Source of the DNA: Fen-1308 sp035319185 | GTDB lineage: Bacteria; Nitrospirota; Thermodesulfovibrionia; Thermodesulfovibrionales; Dissulfurispiraceae | Direction: 5' to 3' | NCBI GenBank assembly: GCA_035319185.1 | Contig: DATHDF010000033.1 | Location: 1 to 12,762, forward strand | Length of the DNA stretch: 12,762 bases | The notes under the pieces: model-generated | Seen by the model: the letters and a program-made list of their open reading frames with translations, nothing else | What the model was told of the DNA's origin: nothing | Database searches by the model: none | Part shown: positions 1 through 6,130 of the stretch, in pieces | How positions within the stretch are numbered: position 1 is the first letter of the stretch | Layout: each line of letters opens with the position of its first letter | Program-made: the position numbers and the translations under genes

Positions 1-386
1 ATCGGCTTCTTCCACGGCTTAACCAGCGGCGGTATGTTCCTTACGATTATCGGTTTTCTGAACACGGTTCCGTCCAGTATCGCGCGGATGGTCCCATTAG
101 GGCTTTTCCACTGCTTCTTGAGATTGTATTCCTTGACTCGCGCGGCATTGGGCGTAATGGTGGCGCACTTGACCCCGATACCGAACTCCTTGATCGCGTT
201 GGCCGCATCCACCGTTACCTTGTCGTCGGTATCGTCCCTGTGTCTGACGCCCAGATCGAAATATTTGATGTCGACATCAAGAAACGGTCTTATAAGCTTG
301 TCTTTTATCATCTGCCAGATAATGCGCGTCATCTCGTCGCCATCCATCTCGACGATGGGGTTTTTAACTTTGATCTTTTCTGCCAC
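1..386 (-). CDS. icd: NADP-dependent isocitrate dehydrogenase, eukaryote-like homodimeric type (N-terminal part, truncated by window edge)
   Basis: Oxidative decarboxylation of isocitrate to 2-oxoglutarate with NADP+ in the cytoplasm (TCA cycle). About 128 residues are visible from the start; the rest lies beyond the left edge. They match the eukaryotic IDH1/IDH2-like subfamily rather than the E. coli Icd type: an early VEMDGDEMTRIIW block, the CATITP block, and WKSPNGTIR followed by GTVFR. By analogy with human IDH1, the isocitrate-contacting residues would be T78, S95, N97, R101 and R110, all present. The start is GTG at 386, preceded by a strong GAGGAGG 5 nt upstream; a nearby ATG (391-389) is out of frame. 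It is transcribed divergently from the pseudouridine synthase gene. Family assignment is by recognition of conserved blocks. Confidence 0.93.
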   Translation of the reverse strand, partial: MAEKIKVKNPIVEMDGDEMTRIIWQMIKDKLIRPFLDVDIKYFDLGVRHRDDTDDKVTVDAANAIKEFGIGVKCATITPNAARVKEYNLKKQWKSPNGTIRAILDGTVFRKPIIVRNIPPLVKPWKKP

Positions 387-390
387 GTCA

Positions 391-398
391 TCCTCCTC
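391..398 (-). promoter_or_regulatory. Shine-Dalgarno site for icd
   Basis: Read on the minus strand, GAGGAGGA ends 4 nt before GTG 386. It is the only strong ribosome-binding site nearby and decides for the GTG start over the out-of-frame ATG that overlaps its last base. Confidence 0.75.
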
Positions 399-415
399 TA
401 AAATAGTAAGTGATA

Positions 416-444
416 ATTTAAATTGTAGGTGGACGAGTTGTCAA
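416..444 (-). promoter_or_regulatory. Candidate sigma70-type promoter for icd
   Basis: On the minus strand there is a perfect TTGACA -35 hexamer (444-439), a 17-nt spacer, then TTAAAT (421-416), which matches 4 of 6 bases of TATAAT. Initiation would fall around 409, giving a leader of about 23 nt before GTG 386 that includes the Shine-Dalgarno. The -10 is imperfect and alternatives one base away exist, so only the -35 is convincing. Confidence 0.4.
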
Positions 445-473
445 AGAGTTGTGAACTATATAAGCTATCGGCG

Positions 474-1283
474 ATGAACAGGTTTTCTCTAAAAAAGATT
501 ATTGCCAAAGAAACCGGACGTCTGTCTGACTACCTGGCTGCCGAAACCGGGCTCTCGAAAGCCCGGATCAAGGACGCCATGAACAAAGGAGCGGTATGGG
601 TCGGCCGGGAGCGGGGAAAACTGAAAAGACTCCGCAGTGCCACTGCTGAGCTTCGCGGCGGCATGAGAATAGAATTCCATTATGATGAGAAGCTTCTCTC
701 CCTCTCCCCGCCGCAGGCCAAATGCATTTCGGACCGCAAGGGGTACAGCGTCTGGTATAAGCCCGCAGGACTTATGGCTCAAGGCACGATGTTCGGCGAT
801 CATTGTTCTCTGATGCGGCAAGCCGAGATATTTTTCGAAGGCAGGAGGGAGATATTTCCTGTACACCGGCTCGACCGCGAGGCGGCGGGACTCATGCTCG
901 TGGCGCACGCAAAGAAGACAGCGGCGCTTCTGTCCGATATATTCCGGAATAACCTGATCGAGAAGAAATACCGGGTCGAAGTATTGGGCAAGTTGCCACA
1001 ATGGAAGGGTATTATACATCTATCGTTAGATGGCAAGGATGCGCTGACCGAATACGAAGTCAGGTCATATGATCAGGCTGCTGATACATCCGTTGTCGAT
1101 GTCGCAATCAAAACCGGCCGATTGCACCAGATCCGGCGCCATTTTGACATGATCGGCCATCCTGTCATGGGCGATCCTAAATACGGCAAAGGAAATAAAA
1201 ATACCGCCGGAATGAAGCTGACGGCCTATTCGCTGAGATTCAGGTGCCCTCTTGCCAATGAAGAGGTCGAATACAGCCTATAG
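474..1283 (+). CDS. RluA-family pseudouridine synthase
   Basis: Isomerises specific uridines in rRNA or tRNA to pseudouridine. The 269-residue product has an S4-like N-terminal region (about residues 16-70, LSDYLAAETGLSKARIKDAM). The catalytic domain follows, with VHRLDREAAGLML at 130-142; Asp134 in HRLD is the expected catalytic nucleophile. KTGRLHQIRRHF (213-224) and GHPVMGDPKYG (228-238) are the usual later RluA motifs. The family is clear, but the sequence alone does not say which RNA position is modified, so no symbol is given. The ATG at 474 is chosen because the residues before it, back to a GTG at 429, show no family similarity and lie over the icd promoter. Neither start has a clear Shine-Dalgarno. 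The gene stands alone and converges on the Trm112-like gene 13 nt away. Confidence 0.9.
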   Translation: MNRFSLKKIIAKETGRLSDYLAAETGLSKARIKDAMNKGAVWVGRERGKLKRLRSATAELRGGMRIEFHYDEKLLSLSPPQAKCISDRKGYSVWYKPAGLMAQGTMFGDHCSLMRQAEIFFEGRREIFPVHRLDREAAGLMLVAHAKKTAALLSDIFRNNLIEKKYRVEVLGKLPQWKGIIHLSLDGKDALTEYEVRSYDQAADTSVVDVAIKTGRLHQIRRHFDMIGHPVMGDPKYGKGNKNTAGMKLTAYSLRFRCPLANEEVEYSL

Positions 1284-1296
1284 AAACAGTCGGACT

Positions 1297-1467
1297 TCAC
1301 TTCAGCGGCAGTGCTTCCTCTATGATCATTACCGGAATATCGTCTTTTATCTGATACATAAGCCTGCACTTCTCGCAGACGAGAAGGTTTTCAGCCTCCC
1401 TGTAAGCGAGGTCGCCCTTGCATTTCGGGCAGGCGAGAATATCAAGCAATTCCTTTTTCAGAGCCAT
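1297..1467 (-). CDS. Trm112/YcaR-like (UPF0434) zinc-ribbon small protein
   Basis: A 56-residue protein beginning MALKKELLDILACPKCKGDL. Two CxxC knuckles, CPKC (13-16) and CEKC (31-34), form a predicted zinc ribbon. A C-terminal IKDDIPVMIIEEA segment is typical of the Trm112p-like family; YcaR of E. coli is of similar size. In eukaryotes and archaea Trm112 activates methyltransferases acting on tRNA, rRNA and release factor; the bacterial role is poorly defined. Its ATG lies 1 nt after the gltX stop, and its AGGAGG Shine-Dalgarno (1478-1473) is embedded in the last codons of gltX. It is therefore almost certainly co-transcribed and translationally coupled with gltX. It is shorter than many automatic gene-calling limits. 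Identification rests on the CxxC pairs, length and C-terminal motif. Confidence 0.88.
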   Translation of the reverse strand: MALKKELLDILACPKCKGDLAYREAENLLVCEKCRLMYQIKDDIPVMIIEEALPLK

Positions 1468-1468
1468 T

Positions 1469-2875
1469 TCAGCCTCCTATCACCTTGTCCAGTCTCTTCA
1501 GCACTCTGTCCTTTCCCACTATCTCGAACACCTCAAATATTCCGGGGCTTGCCGTGCCGCCTGTAATTGCAACCCTGGCGGGCTGGGCGAGATTGCCTAG
1601 CTTCACTCCCTTCTTATCGACAATCGAGGCGAAGGTCTTTTCGATTTCCGGAGCCGTAAAGTCGGCGACCCCTGAGAGGGCCTCCCTCAGATCGGCAAGA
1701 AGCGCGATGCCATCGGGTTTCAGGACCTTGTCTCTTGCCTTCTGATCGATCTCGACCTCTTCGAGGAGATAGTATTTCATCGACTGTGCTAGCTCGACCA
1801 GCGTTTTTGCCCGTTCCCTGAGCGTAAGCGCCGCCTTCGATAGCCACTGCATGTCCGGATAATGCCCTTCAATGACAAACCCCGCCTTAACAAGAAATGG
1901 CAGAACCAGTTCTGCAAGCCTTTCCGGTGGAGTGTTCATTATATATTGGCTGTTAAGCCAAAGCAGCTTTTCAGGATTGAAGACCGCAGCGGACGAGCCG
2001 ACATTATCGAATGAGAAATATTTGGTCAGCTCGTCGCGCGTAAAGACCTCCTGATCGCCGTAAGACCAGCCTAGCCGGACAAGATAATTAACGAGTGCGT
2101 CCGGCTGGTAACCCATGTCCTTATATGCCATGACAGAAGTTGCGCCATGCCTTTTGCTCAGGCGCGACTTGTCGGAGCCCAGGATCATCGGCAGGTGTCC
2201 GAACTGCGGCGGCTCCCATCCGAATGCCTTGTAAATGTGGATCTGCTTCGGGGTGTTGTTTACGTGGTCGTCGCCCCTGATAATATGCGTTATCTTCATG
2301 TCGATATCATCCACAACCACAACAAAATTATAGGTCGGGCTTCCGTCTGAGCGAAGGATGATCATGTCTTCGAGCAGGCTGTTCTCAAATTCGATCCTTC
2401 CTTTTATCATGTCATCAAGGACGGTTACGCCTTCCTGCGGCATCTTGAACCTGATCGCAGCAGGTTTTCCGGGTATCGGCCCGGTGATATTCCTGCACCT
2501 GCCGTCGTATTTGGGGGTGCGCCCTTCAGCAAGGGCCTTCTCTCTCCTGTGCTCAAGCTCCTCCGGAGTGCAGTAGCAGCGGTAAACCTTGCCCTCAGCC
2601 AGAAGGCGATCCACATAGCTGCGGTAGATATCGAACCTGGCGGTCTGCCTGAACGGCCCCTCGTCCCAGTCGAGCTCGAGCCACTGCATACCTTCGATGA
2701 TGGCCTCTATGTACTCGTCGGTCGAACGCGTCGTGTCGGTATCTTCAATCCTCAATATGAAAGAGCCGCCGTTGTGCCGGGCGAAGAGCCAGTTGAAAAG
2801 GGCGGTCCTTGCCCCGCCTATATGCAGATGCCCCGTTGGGCTTGGGGCAAACCTTACCCTAACCTGATCGCTCAC
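1469..2875 (-). CDS. gltX: Glutamyl-tRNA synthetase
   Basis: Class I aminoacyl-tRNA synthetase that charges tRNA-Glu with glutamate. From the GTG start it has 468 residues, the normal length. The HIGH-type signature is in FAPSPTGHLHIGGAR (residues 9-23), and the KMSKS counterpart is KSRLSKRHG (236-244). The zinc-binding insert known from E. coli GluRS appears intact: C100, C102, Y123 and C127 in the CYC...YDGRC pattern. The LRSDGSPTYNFVVVVDDIDM and RGDDHVNNTPKQ blocks are also standard. The frame stays open to 2929, but the conserved protein begins at VSDQVRVRFAPS, and GTG 2875 has a good Shine-Dalgarno and a plausible promoter just upstream. Whether it is discriminating, or also charges tRNA-Gln for the GatCAB route, cannot be told from this window. 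Confidence 0.97.
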   Translation of the reverse strand: MSDQVRVRFAPSPTGHLHIGGARTALFNWLFARHNGGSFILRIEDTDTTRSTDEYIEAIIEGMQWLELDWDEGPFRQTARFDIYRSYVDRLLAEGKVYRCYCTPEELEHRREKALAEGRTPKYDGRCRNITGPIPGKPAAIRFKMPQEGVTVLDDMIKGRIEFENSLLEDMIILRSDGSPTYNFVVVVDDIDMKITHIIRGDDHVNNTPKQIHIYKAFGWEPPQFGHLPMILGSDKSRLSKRHGATSVMAYKDMGYQPDALVNYLVRLGWSYGDQEVFTRDELTKYFSFDNVGSSAAVFNPEKLLWLNSQYIMNTPPERLAELVLPFLVKAGFVIEGHYPDMQWLSKAALTLRERAKTLVELAQSMKYYLLEEVEIDQKARDKVLKPDGIALLADLREALSGVADFTAPEIEKTFASIVDKKGVKLGNLAQPARVAITGGTASPGIFEVFEIVGKDRVLKRLDKVIGG

Positions 2876-2882
2876 CTCACAA

Positions 2883-2888
2883 CCTCCC
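2883..2888 (-). promoter_or_regulatory. Shine-Dalgarno site that sets the gltX start
   Basis: GGGAGG on the minus strand, 7 nt upstream of GTG 2875. It supports this start over an in-frame extension to 2929 whose extra residues do not belong to GluRS. Confidence 0.7.
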
Positions 2889-2908
2889 TGAAATACAAAA
2901 TGAAATTC

Positions 2909-2937
2909 ATGATAACCCAAAACAGGCAATTAGTTAA
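2909..2937 (-). promoter_or_regulatory. Candidate sigma70-type promoter for gltX-trm112-like operon
   Basis: On the minus strand, TTAACT (2937-2932, 4 of 6 to TTGACA), a 17-nt spacer and TATCAT (2914-2909, 5 of 6 to TATAAT). Initiation near 2902 would give a leader of about 27 nt to GTG 2875. This is the best hexamer pair in the gap upstream of gltX. Confidence 0.45.
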
Positions 2938-3013
2938 AGAATAGTCCGCTTGCGCGGCCCTGAAGACCCAGACAGCACGCTTTGATCCGCCCCCTTTCCG
3001 GGTGGACATGGAT

Positions 3014-3028
3014 TGGTCCTCCCGACCA
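3014..3028. repeat. Short inverted repeat in the gltX/cupin divergent region
   Basis: TGGTC (3014-3018) and GACCA (3024-3028) flank a 5-nt CTCCC loop. It lies between the two divergent candidate promoters, so it could be an operator half-site pair, but the arms are only 5 bp and chance is a real alternative. The rest of 2945-3060 shows no gene. Confidence 0.25.
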
Positions 3029-3061
3029 TTGACATAAGTCATATTCGCCGCATAGCTATCT

Positions 3062-3070
3062 TGATATACT
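3062..3070 (+). promoter_or_regulatory. Candidate extended -10 promoter for the cupin gene
   Basis: TGATATACT reads as TGn followed by TATACT (3065-3070, 5 of 6 to TATAAT), an extended -10 element. No good -35 sits 16-18 nt upstream. A perfect TTGACA at 3029-3034 is 30 nt away, too far to pair with it. Initiation near 3077 would leave a short leader before the AGGAGG (3091-3096) and ATG 3102. Confidence 0.4.
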
Positions 3071-3101
3071 GGAATCAAAACATAATATATAGGAGGCTCA
3101 C

Positions 3102-3422
3102 ATGGCTGCCACAGTTCTGGACATCAAGAAACTCATCACCTTCTATCCCGACAAAATATACAGGGAAATGCTCGCCGACACCCCGGAGATGCGTGTCGCC
3201 CTAATGTGCCTGGAGGCAGGTCAGGAACTCAAGCCCCATAAAGCGCCTCTCAGGCTCATGATGTATTGTGTAGAGGGGCGTGGCGTCTTCACAGTAGGCG
3301 ATGAAGAGATAGAAGCCGGGGAAAAGACAGCCATTCTGGTCGATCCTGAAGTGCCTCATGGCTTCAAGGCGTCAAAGGGAGAGAAACTTGTCGTCATGGC
3401 GGTGGTAACCCCGGTCGAATAG
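3102..3422 (+). CDS. Small single-domain cupin protein of unknown function
   Basis: A 106-residue protein, essentially one cupin beta-barrel. Cupin motif 1 corresponds to GQELKPHKAPLRLMMYCVEGRG (residues 40-61) and motif 2 to DPEVPHGFKA (81-90). Of the four usual metal ligands only H46 and H86 are evident: the second His of HxH is Ala48, and the Glu position is hydrophobic (L52 or M53). Canonical metal binding is therefore doubtful. Small cupins serve as isomerases, dioxygenases or sugar/ligand sensors, and nothing here picks one. The start is firm: AGGAGG (3091-3096) lies 5 nt before ATG 3102. The gene is monocistronic by appearance, divergent from gltX and separated from rpsO by 181 nt. Confidence 0.82.
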   Translation: MAATVLDIKKLITFYPDKIYREMLADTPEMRVALMCLEAGQELKPHKAPLRLMMYCVEGRGVFTVGDEEIEAGEKTAILVDPEVPHGFKASKGEKLVVMAVVTPVE

Positions 3423-3533
3423 GCGGCTTCGGAAGAAGTGCCTTGCAGCTTCGAGCCGTTCCGCATGCAAACAAGGATAGTCCGCCCGGCTTTACAGGGC
3501 TGGAAGGCTTGTGGTAACGTATTGATACTGCAA

Positions 3534-3553
3534 ATTTGTCCATTTGGACAATT
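3534..3553. promoter_or_regulatory. Palindromic element in the rpsO leader (candidate operator or S15-responsive hairpin)
   Basis: TTGTCC (3536-3541) and GGACAA (3546-3551) form a perfect 6-bp inverted repeat around an ATTT loop. The match continues for two more A/T pairs beyond one mismatch. As DNA it resembles a dimeric regulator site; as RNA it gives a compact hairpin about 50 nt upstream of the rpsO start codon. rpsO is autoregulated by S15 through leader structure in several bacteria, but this element does not obviously match a known S15 site. Confidence 0.35.
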
Positions 3554-3590
3554 TATCGTTGTCTGCGATTAATGAGAACTGTTTGAAGGA

Positions 3591-3599
3591 AGGTGGTGA
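3591..3599 (+). promoter_or_regulatory. Shine-Dalgarno site that sets the rpsO start
   Basis: AGGTGGTGA matches the extended Shine-Dalgarno AGGAGGTGA at 8 of 9 bases and ends 4 nt before ATG 3604. It excludes the in-frame TTG at 3544 as the start. Confidence 0.7.
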
Positions 3600-3603
3600 G
3601 CAA

Positions 3604-3870
3604 ATGTTCGACACGCTTAAAAAGAAAGAGATCATCGAGTCCTACAAGACCCACGAGAAGGACACCGGGTCTCCGGAAGTGCAGATTGCATTGCTTAGTG
3701 AAAGAATCAGCTATCTTACAGACCATTTCAAGACGCATGCCAAAGACCATCACTCGAGGAGAGGTCTGCTCAAGCTCGTTGCTCAAAGGAAAAAACTCCT
3801 CAATTACCTGAAAATATCCGACAAAGCCCGCTATGACAGCGTCATAGGGCGCCTCGGCCTGAGAAAATAG
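3604..3870 (+). CDS. rpsO: Small ribosomal subunit protein S15 (uS15)
   Basis: S15 binds 16S rRNA early in assembly of the 30S platform. The 88-residue product is full length for the family. DTGSPEVQIALLSERI (residues 20-35) and the rRNA-binding loop DHHSRRGLLKLV (48-59) are diagnostic, with the usual ending GRLGLRK. The start is ATG 3604, placed by the Shine-Dalgarno; this gives MFDTLKKKEII, the normal N-terminal helix. It is immediately upstream of pnp (54-nt gap), the widespread rpsO-pnp arrangement. No intrinsic terminator and no long hairpin such as an RNase III site stands out in that gap, so co-transcription is likely. Confidence 0.98.
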   Translation: MFDTLKKKEIIESYKTHEKDTGSPEVQIALLSERISYLTDHFKTHAKDHHSRRGLLKLVAQRKKLLNYLKISDKARYDSVIGRLGLRK

Positions 3871-3903
3871 CATTCTCATTACAGCAGAGACAGTACTAAA
3901 GCA

Positions 3904-3908
3904 AGGAG
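3904..3908 (+). promoter_or_regulatory. Distant Shine-Dalgarno for pnp
   Basis: AGGAG lies 16 nt upstream of ATG 3925, wider than the usual 5-10 nt. The intervening stretch is AT-rich and ends in an in-frame TAA directly before the ATG, so no nearer upstream start exists. The spacing suggests weak or structure-dependent initiation. Confidence 0.45.
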
Positions 3909-3924
3909 ACAAAAAGTTAATTAA

Positions 3925-6054
3925 ATGACAAGTGTAGAACTGGAGATTAAGGGTAAGCGGCTGATCATAGAAACCGGCCAGATGGCCAGACAGTCGGATG
4001 GAGCTGTGGTAGTGAAATTCGGAGATACTGTGGTGCTTGCAACGGCGGTGGCCAGCAAGAAACCCAAAGAGGGTCTCGACTTTTTCCCTCTAACTATAGA
4101 TTATCAGGAGAGGACTTACGCTGCCGGGAAAATCCCCGGAGGCTTCTTCAAGAGAGAGGGCAAGCCCTCTGAAAAAGAGGTGCTGACCTCGCGGCTCATA
4201 GACCGCCCGATGAGGCCCCTGTTCCCAAAGGGCTTCTACTGCGAGACGCAGGGCATCGTATCGGTCCTGTCCTACGGAACTGAAAATATCGCTGATATCC
4301 TCGGCATAATAGGGATGTCAGCTGCTATTCATATCTCCAACATCCCCTTTGGCGGGCCGGTAGCCGCTGCAAGGGTCGGAAGGCTTGACGGTCAGCTTGT
4401 TATCAACCCTGACCTTTCGGAGATGGAAAATCTCGACCTGAACCTGGTTGTAGCAGGCACCGAAGATGCGGTAATAATGGTCGAGGGCGGCGGCGCCGAG
4501 GTTTCTGAGGCAACCCTGATCGAGGCCATCGACTTCGCCCATCAGGAAATCAGGCGGATTGTCGGACTGCAAAACGAATTGAGGAGCAAAATCGGCCAGG
4601 AAAAGCGTCCGGTCCCTCCCGTCGAGGAAAAACCGCAGCTTGTGGCAGCTGTTAGACAGTATGTCGACGGCAGGATACACGAGGCCATTCATATCCCGGG
4701 CAAACATGAAAGGCAGGGCGCTCTTGACGCTATCCTGGAAGAGACCGTAAAGAAGCTCAATACCCCCGAAACAGCAGAGAAATGCGCATGCAGCGCTGAC
4801 AAGGACCTTACGCGGGACATCGCAAATGCGTTTGAAGACTACGAAAACGAGATCGTAAGGGAGACGATAATCAAGCAGGGGAAAAGGGCCGACGGTCGCA
4901 GGCCGGACGAGATCAGAAACATTACCTGCCGGATGGGCCTGCTTCCACGGGTGCACGGTTCAGCCCTTTTCATAAGGGGCGAGACCCAGGCACTCGTTGC
5001 CACTACACTTGGCACCTCTGATGACGAACAGAAAATAGACTCCCTCGACGGGGAAATATATAAGACTTTCATGCTTCATTACAACTTCCCTCCGTTCAGT
5101 GTAGGAGAGGTGAAGCCGCTCCGCTCGCCCGGCAGACGTGAAATAGGCCATGGAGCACTCGCCGAGCGCGCAATTAAATATATACTGCCCACGAAGGAGA
5201 TGTTCCCTTATACGATAAGAGTGGTTTCCGACATACTTGAATCGAACGGATCGTCTTCGATGGCAACAGTCTGCGGCGCGACCCTCTCGCTGATGGATGC
5301 AGGGGTGCCGATCAAGGCGCCGGTTGCGGGAATCGCAATGGGCCTGATCAAGGAAGGTGACGATGTCGTGGTGCTTACAGACATCCTGGGGCTCGAAGAC
5401 CACCTGGGCGACATGGACTTCAAGGTCGCCGGCACTACAAACGGCATTACCGCCTTTCAGATGGACCTGAAAATCGGGGGCGTCAGCCGTGAGATACTCG
5501 AACGGGCCCTTGAGCAGGCCAAAAAGGGAAGGCTCTTCATACTCGGCAAGATGTCCGATGCCATGCCTTCGGTGAGGGACAACCTCTCTCCGCATGCCCC
5601 GCGCATTTACACTATGCAGATCAAGCCCGACAAGATCAGGGACGTTATCGGCAGCGGCGGTAAAGTGATCCGCGGCATTGTGGAGCAGACTGGAGCCAAG
5701 ATAGACATAGATGACAGCGGCACAATCAACATCGCATCCAGTGATGAGGAGTCTGCCAAGAAAGCGATAGAGATCATAAGCGGAATAGTGGCCGAGGCAG
5801 AAGTAGGCAAGGTTTACAAAGGCAAGGTTGTCAGGATTGCCGACTTCGGAGCTTTTGTCGAAATACTGCCGGGCACTGACGGCCTGCTTCACATATCGCA
5901 GATATCGGAGAAGCGTATTGCCAAGGTGACCGACGAGATCAATATGGGAGACGAGGTCCTTGTCAAGGTCATAGAGATCGACAACCAGGGCAGGATCAGG
6001 CTTAGTCGAAAGGAAGTACTCAAAGAACAGCAGCGCCAGGGCGCGACTAGCTAA
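3925..6054 (+). CDS. pnp: Polyribonucleotide nucleotidyltransferase (PNPase)
   Basis: Phosphorolytic 3'-to-5' exoribonuclease and polymerase, a homotrimer that degrades mRNA. The 709 residues carry the complete architecture: first RNase PH core (about 10-145), its second part (about 148-225), an alpha-helical linker (about 240-320) and the catalytic second RNase PH core (about 325-545). A KH domain (about 560-620, GxxG loop G576-S-G-G579) and an S1 domain (about 628-699, GKVYKGKVVRIADFGAFVE) complete it. Active-site residues equivalent to E. coli D486, D492 and K494 are D492, D498 and K500 in DHLGDMDFK. SNGSSSMA and HYNFPPFSVGE are further hallmarks. It ends soon after S1 without the long acidic tail seen in some proteobacteria. 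In E. coli, PNPase controls its own message through RNase III cleavage of the leader; no such hairpin is apparent here. Confidence 0.98.
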   Translation: MTSVELEIKGKRLIIETGQMARQSDGAVVVKFGDTVVLATAVASKKPKEGLDFFPLTIDYQERTYAAGKIPGGFFKREGKPSEKEVLTSRLIDRPMRPLFPKGFYCETQGIVSVLSYGTENIADILGIIGMSAAIHISNIPFGGPVAAARVGRLDGQLVINPDLSEMENLDLNLVVAGTEDAVIMVEGGGAEVSEATLIEAIDFAHQEIRRIVGLQNELRSKIGQEKRPVPPVEEKPQLVAAVRQYVDGRIHEAIHIPGKHERQGALDAILEETVKKLNTPETAEKCACSADKDLTRDIANAFEDYENEIVRETIIKQGKRADGRRPDEIRNITCRMGLLPRVHGSALFIRGETQALVATTLGTSDDEQKIDSLDGEIYKTFMLHYNFPPFSVGEVKPLRSPGRREIGHGALAERAIKYILPTKEMFPYTIRVVSDILESNGSSSMATVCGATLSLMDAGVPIKAPVAGIAMGLIKEGDDVVVLTDILGLEDHLGDMDFKVAGTTNGITAFQMDLKIGGVSREILERALEQAKKGRLFILGKMSDAMPSVRDNLSPHAPRIYTMQIKPDKIRDVIGSGGKVIRGIVEQTGAKIDIDDSGTINIASSDEESAKKAIEIISGIVAEAEVGKVYKGKVVRIADFGAFVEILPGTDGLLHISQISEKRIAKVTDEINMGDEVLVKVIEIDNQGRIRLSRKEVLKEQQRQGATS

Positions 6055-6065
6055 CTTAAAGGGCA

Positions 6066-6088
6066 ACGGGCATCTTTTTGATGCCCGT
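6066..6088 (+). terminator. Hairpin after pnp (terminator-like, no U-tract)
   Basis: A perfect 9-bp stem, ACGGGCATC (6066-6074) pairing with GATGCCCGT (6080-6088) around a TTTTT loop, begins 11 nt after the pnp stop. No T run follows on either strand, so it is not a canonical intrinsic terminator. It may partly terminate with help, block 3' exonucleases to stabilise rpsO-pnp mRNA, or separate pnp expression from the M16 gene 43 nt downstream. Confidence 0.5.
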
Positions 6089-6130
6089 GACTCGGCTCTA
6101 TAACCCTCACGATTCGCCTTCCAACAGCGT

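Larger units (their letters stand above)
3423..3603 (+). other. rpsO leader / intergenic region
   Basis: A 181-nt gap between the cupin stop and rpsO. It holds a near-palindrome at 3534-3553 and a strong rpsO ribosome-binding site at 3591-3599. An imperfect inverted repeat of CGGCT (3424-3428) with AGCCG near 3454-3458 has no following T run. A GATACT sequence (3524-3529) might be a -10, but no convincing -35 accompanies it. A promoter for rpsO is expected here; I cannot place it with confidence. Confidence 0.45.

Noticed and set aside
34..477. Open frame on the plus strand opposite icd
   Set aside because: The minus strand encodes unmistakable isocitrate dehydrogenase blocks over 1-386; the plus-strand translation is low-complexity Ser/Thr/Ile-rich sequence with no family resemblance.
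2876..2929. N-terminal extension of gltX to an ATG at 2929
   Set aside because: The extra 18 residues are not part of GluRS, the candidate promoter lies within and just upstream of them, and GTG 2875 has a well-placed Shine-Dalgarno.
3029..3034. Perfect TTGACA as a -35 for the cupin gene
   Set aside because: The only good -10 (3065-3070) is 30 nt away, and positions 16-18 nt downstream hold no usable -10. It may be chance.
3424..3458. Imperfect inverted repeat after the cupin gene as a terminator
   Set aside because: The pairing needs an internal loop, the loop is long and there is no T run after it.
2940..3485. ATAGTCCGC occurring at 2940-2948 and again at 3477-3485 as a repeat element
   Set aside because: Only nine bases match and the flanks diverge; this is compatible with chance and lacks a third copy that I can see.
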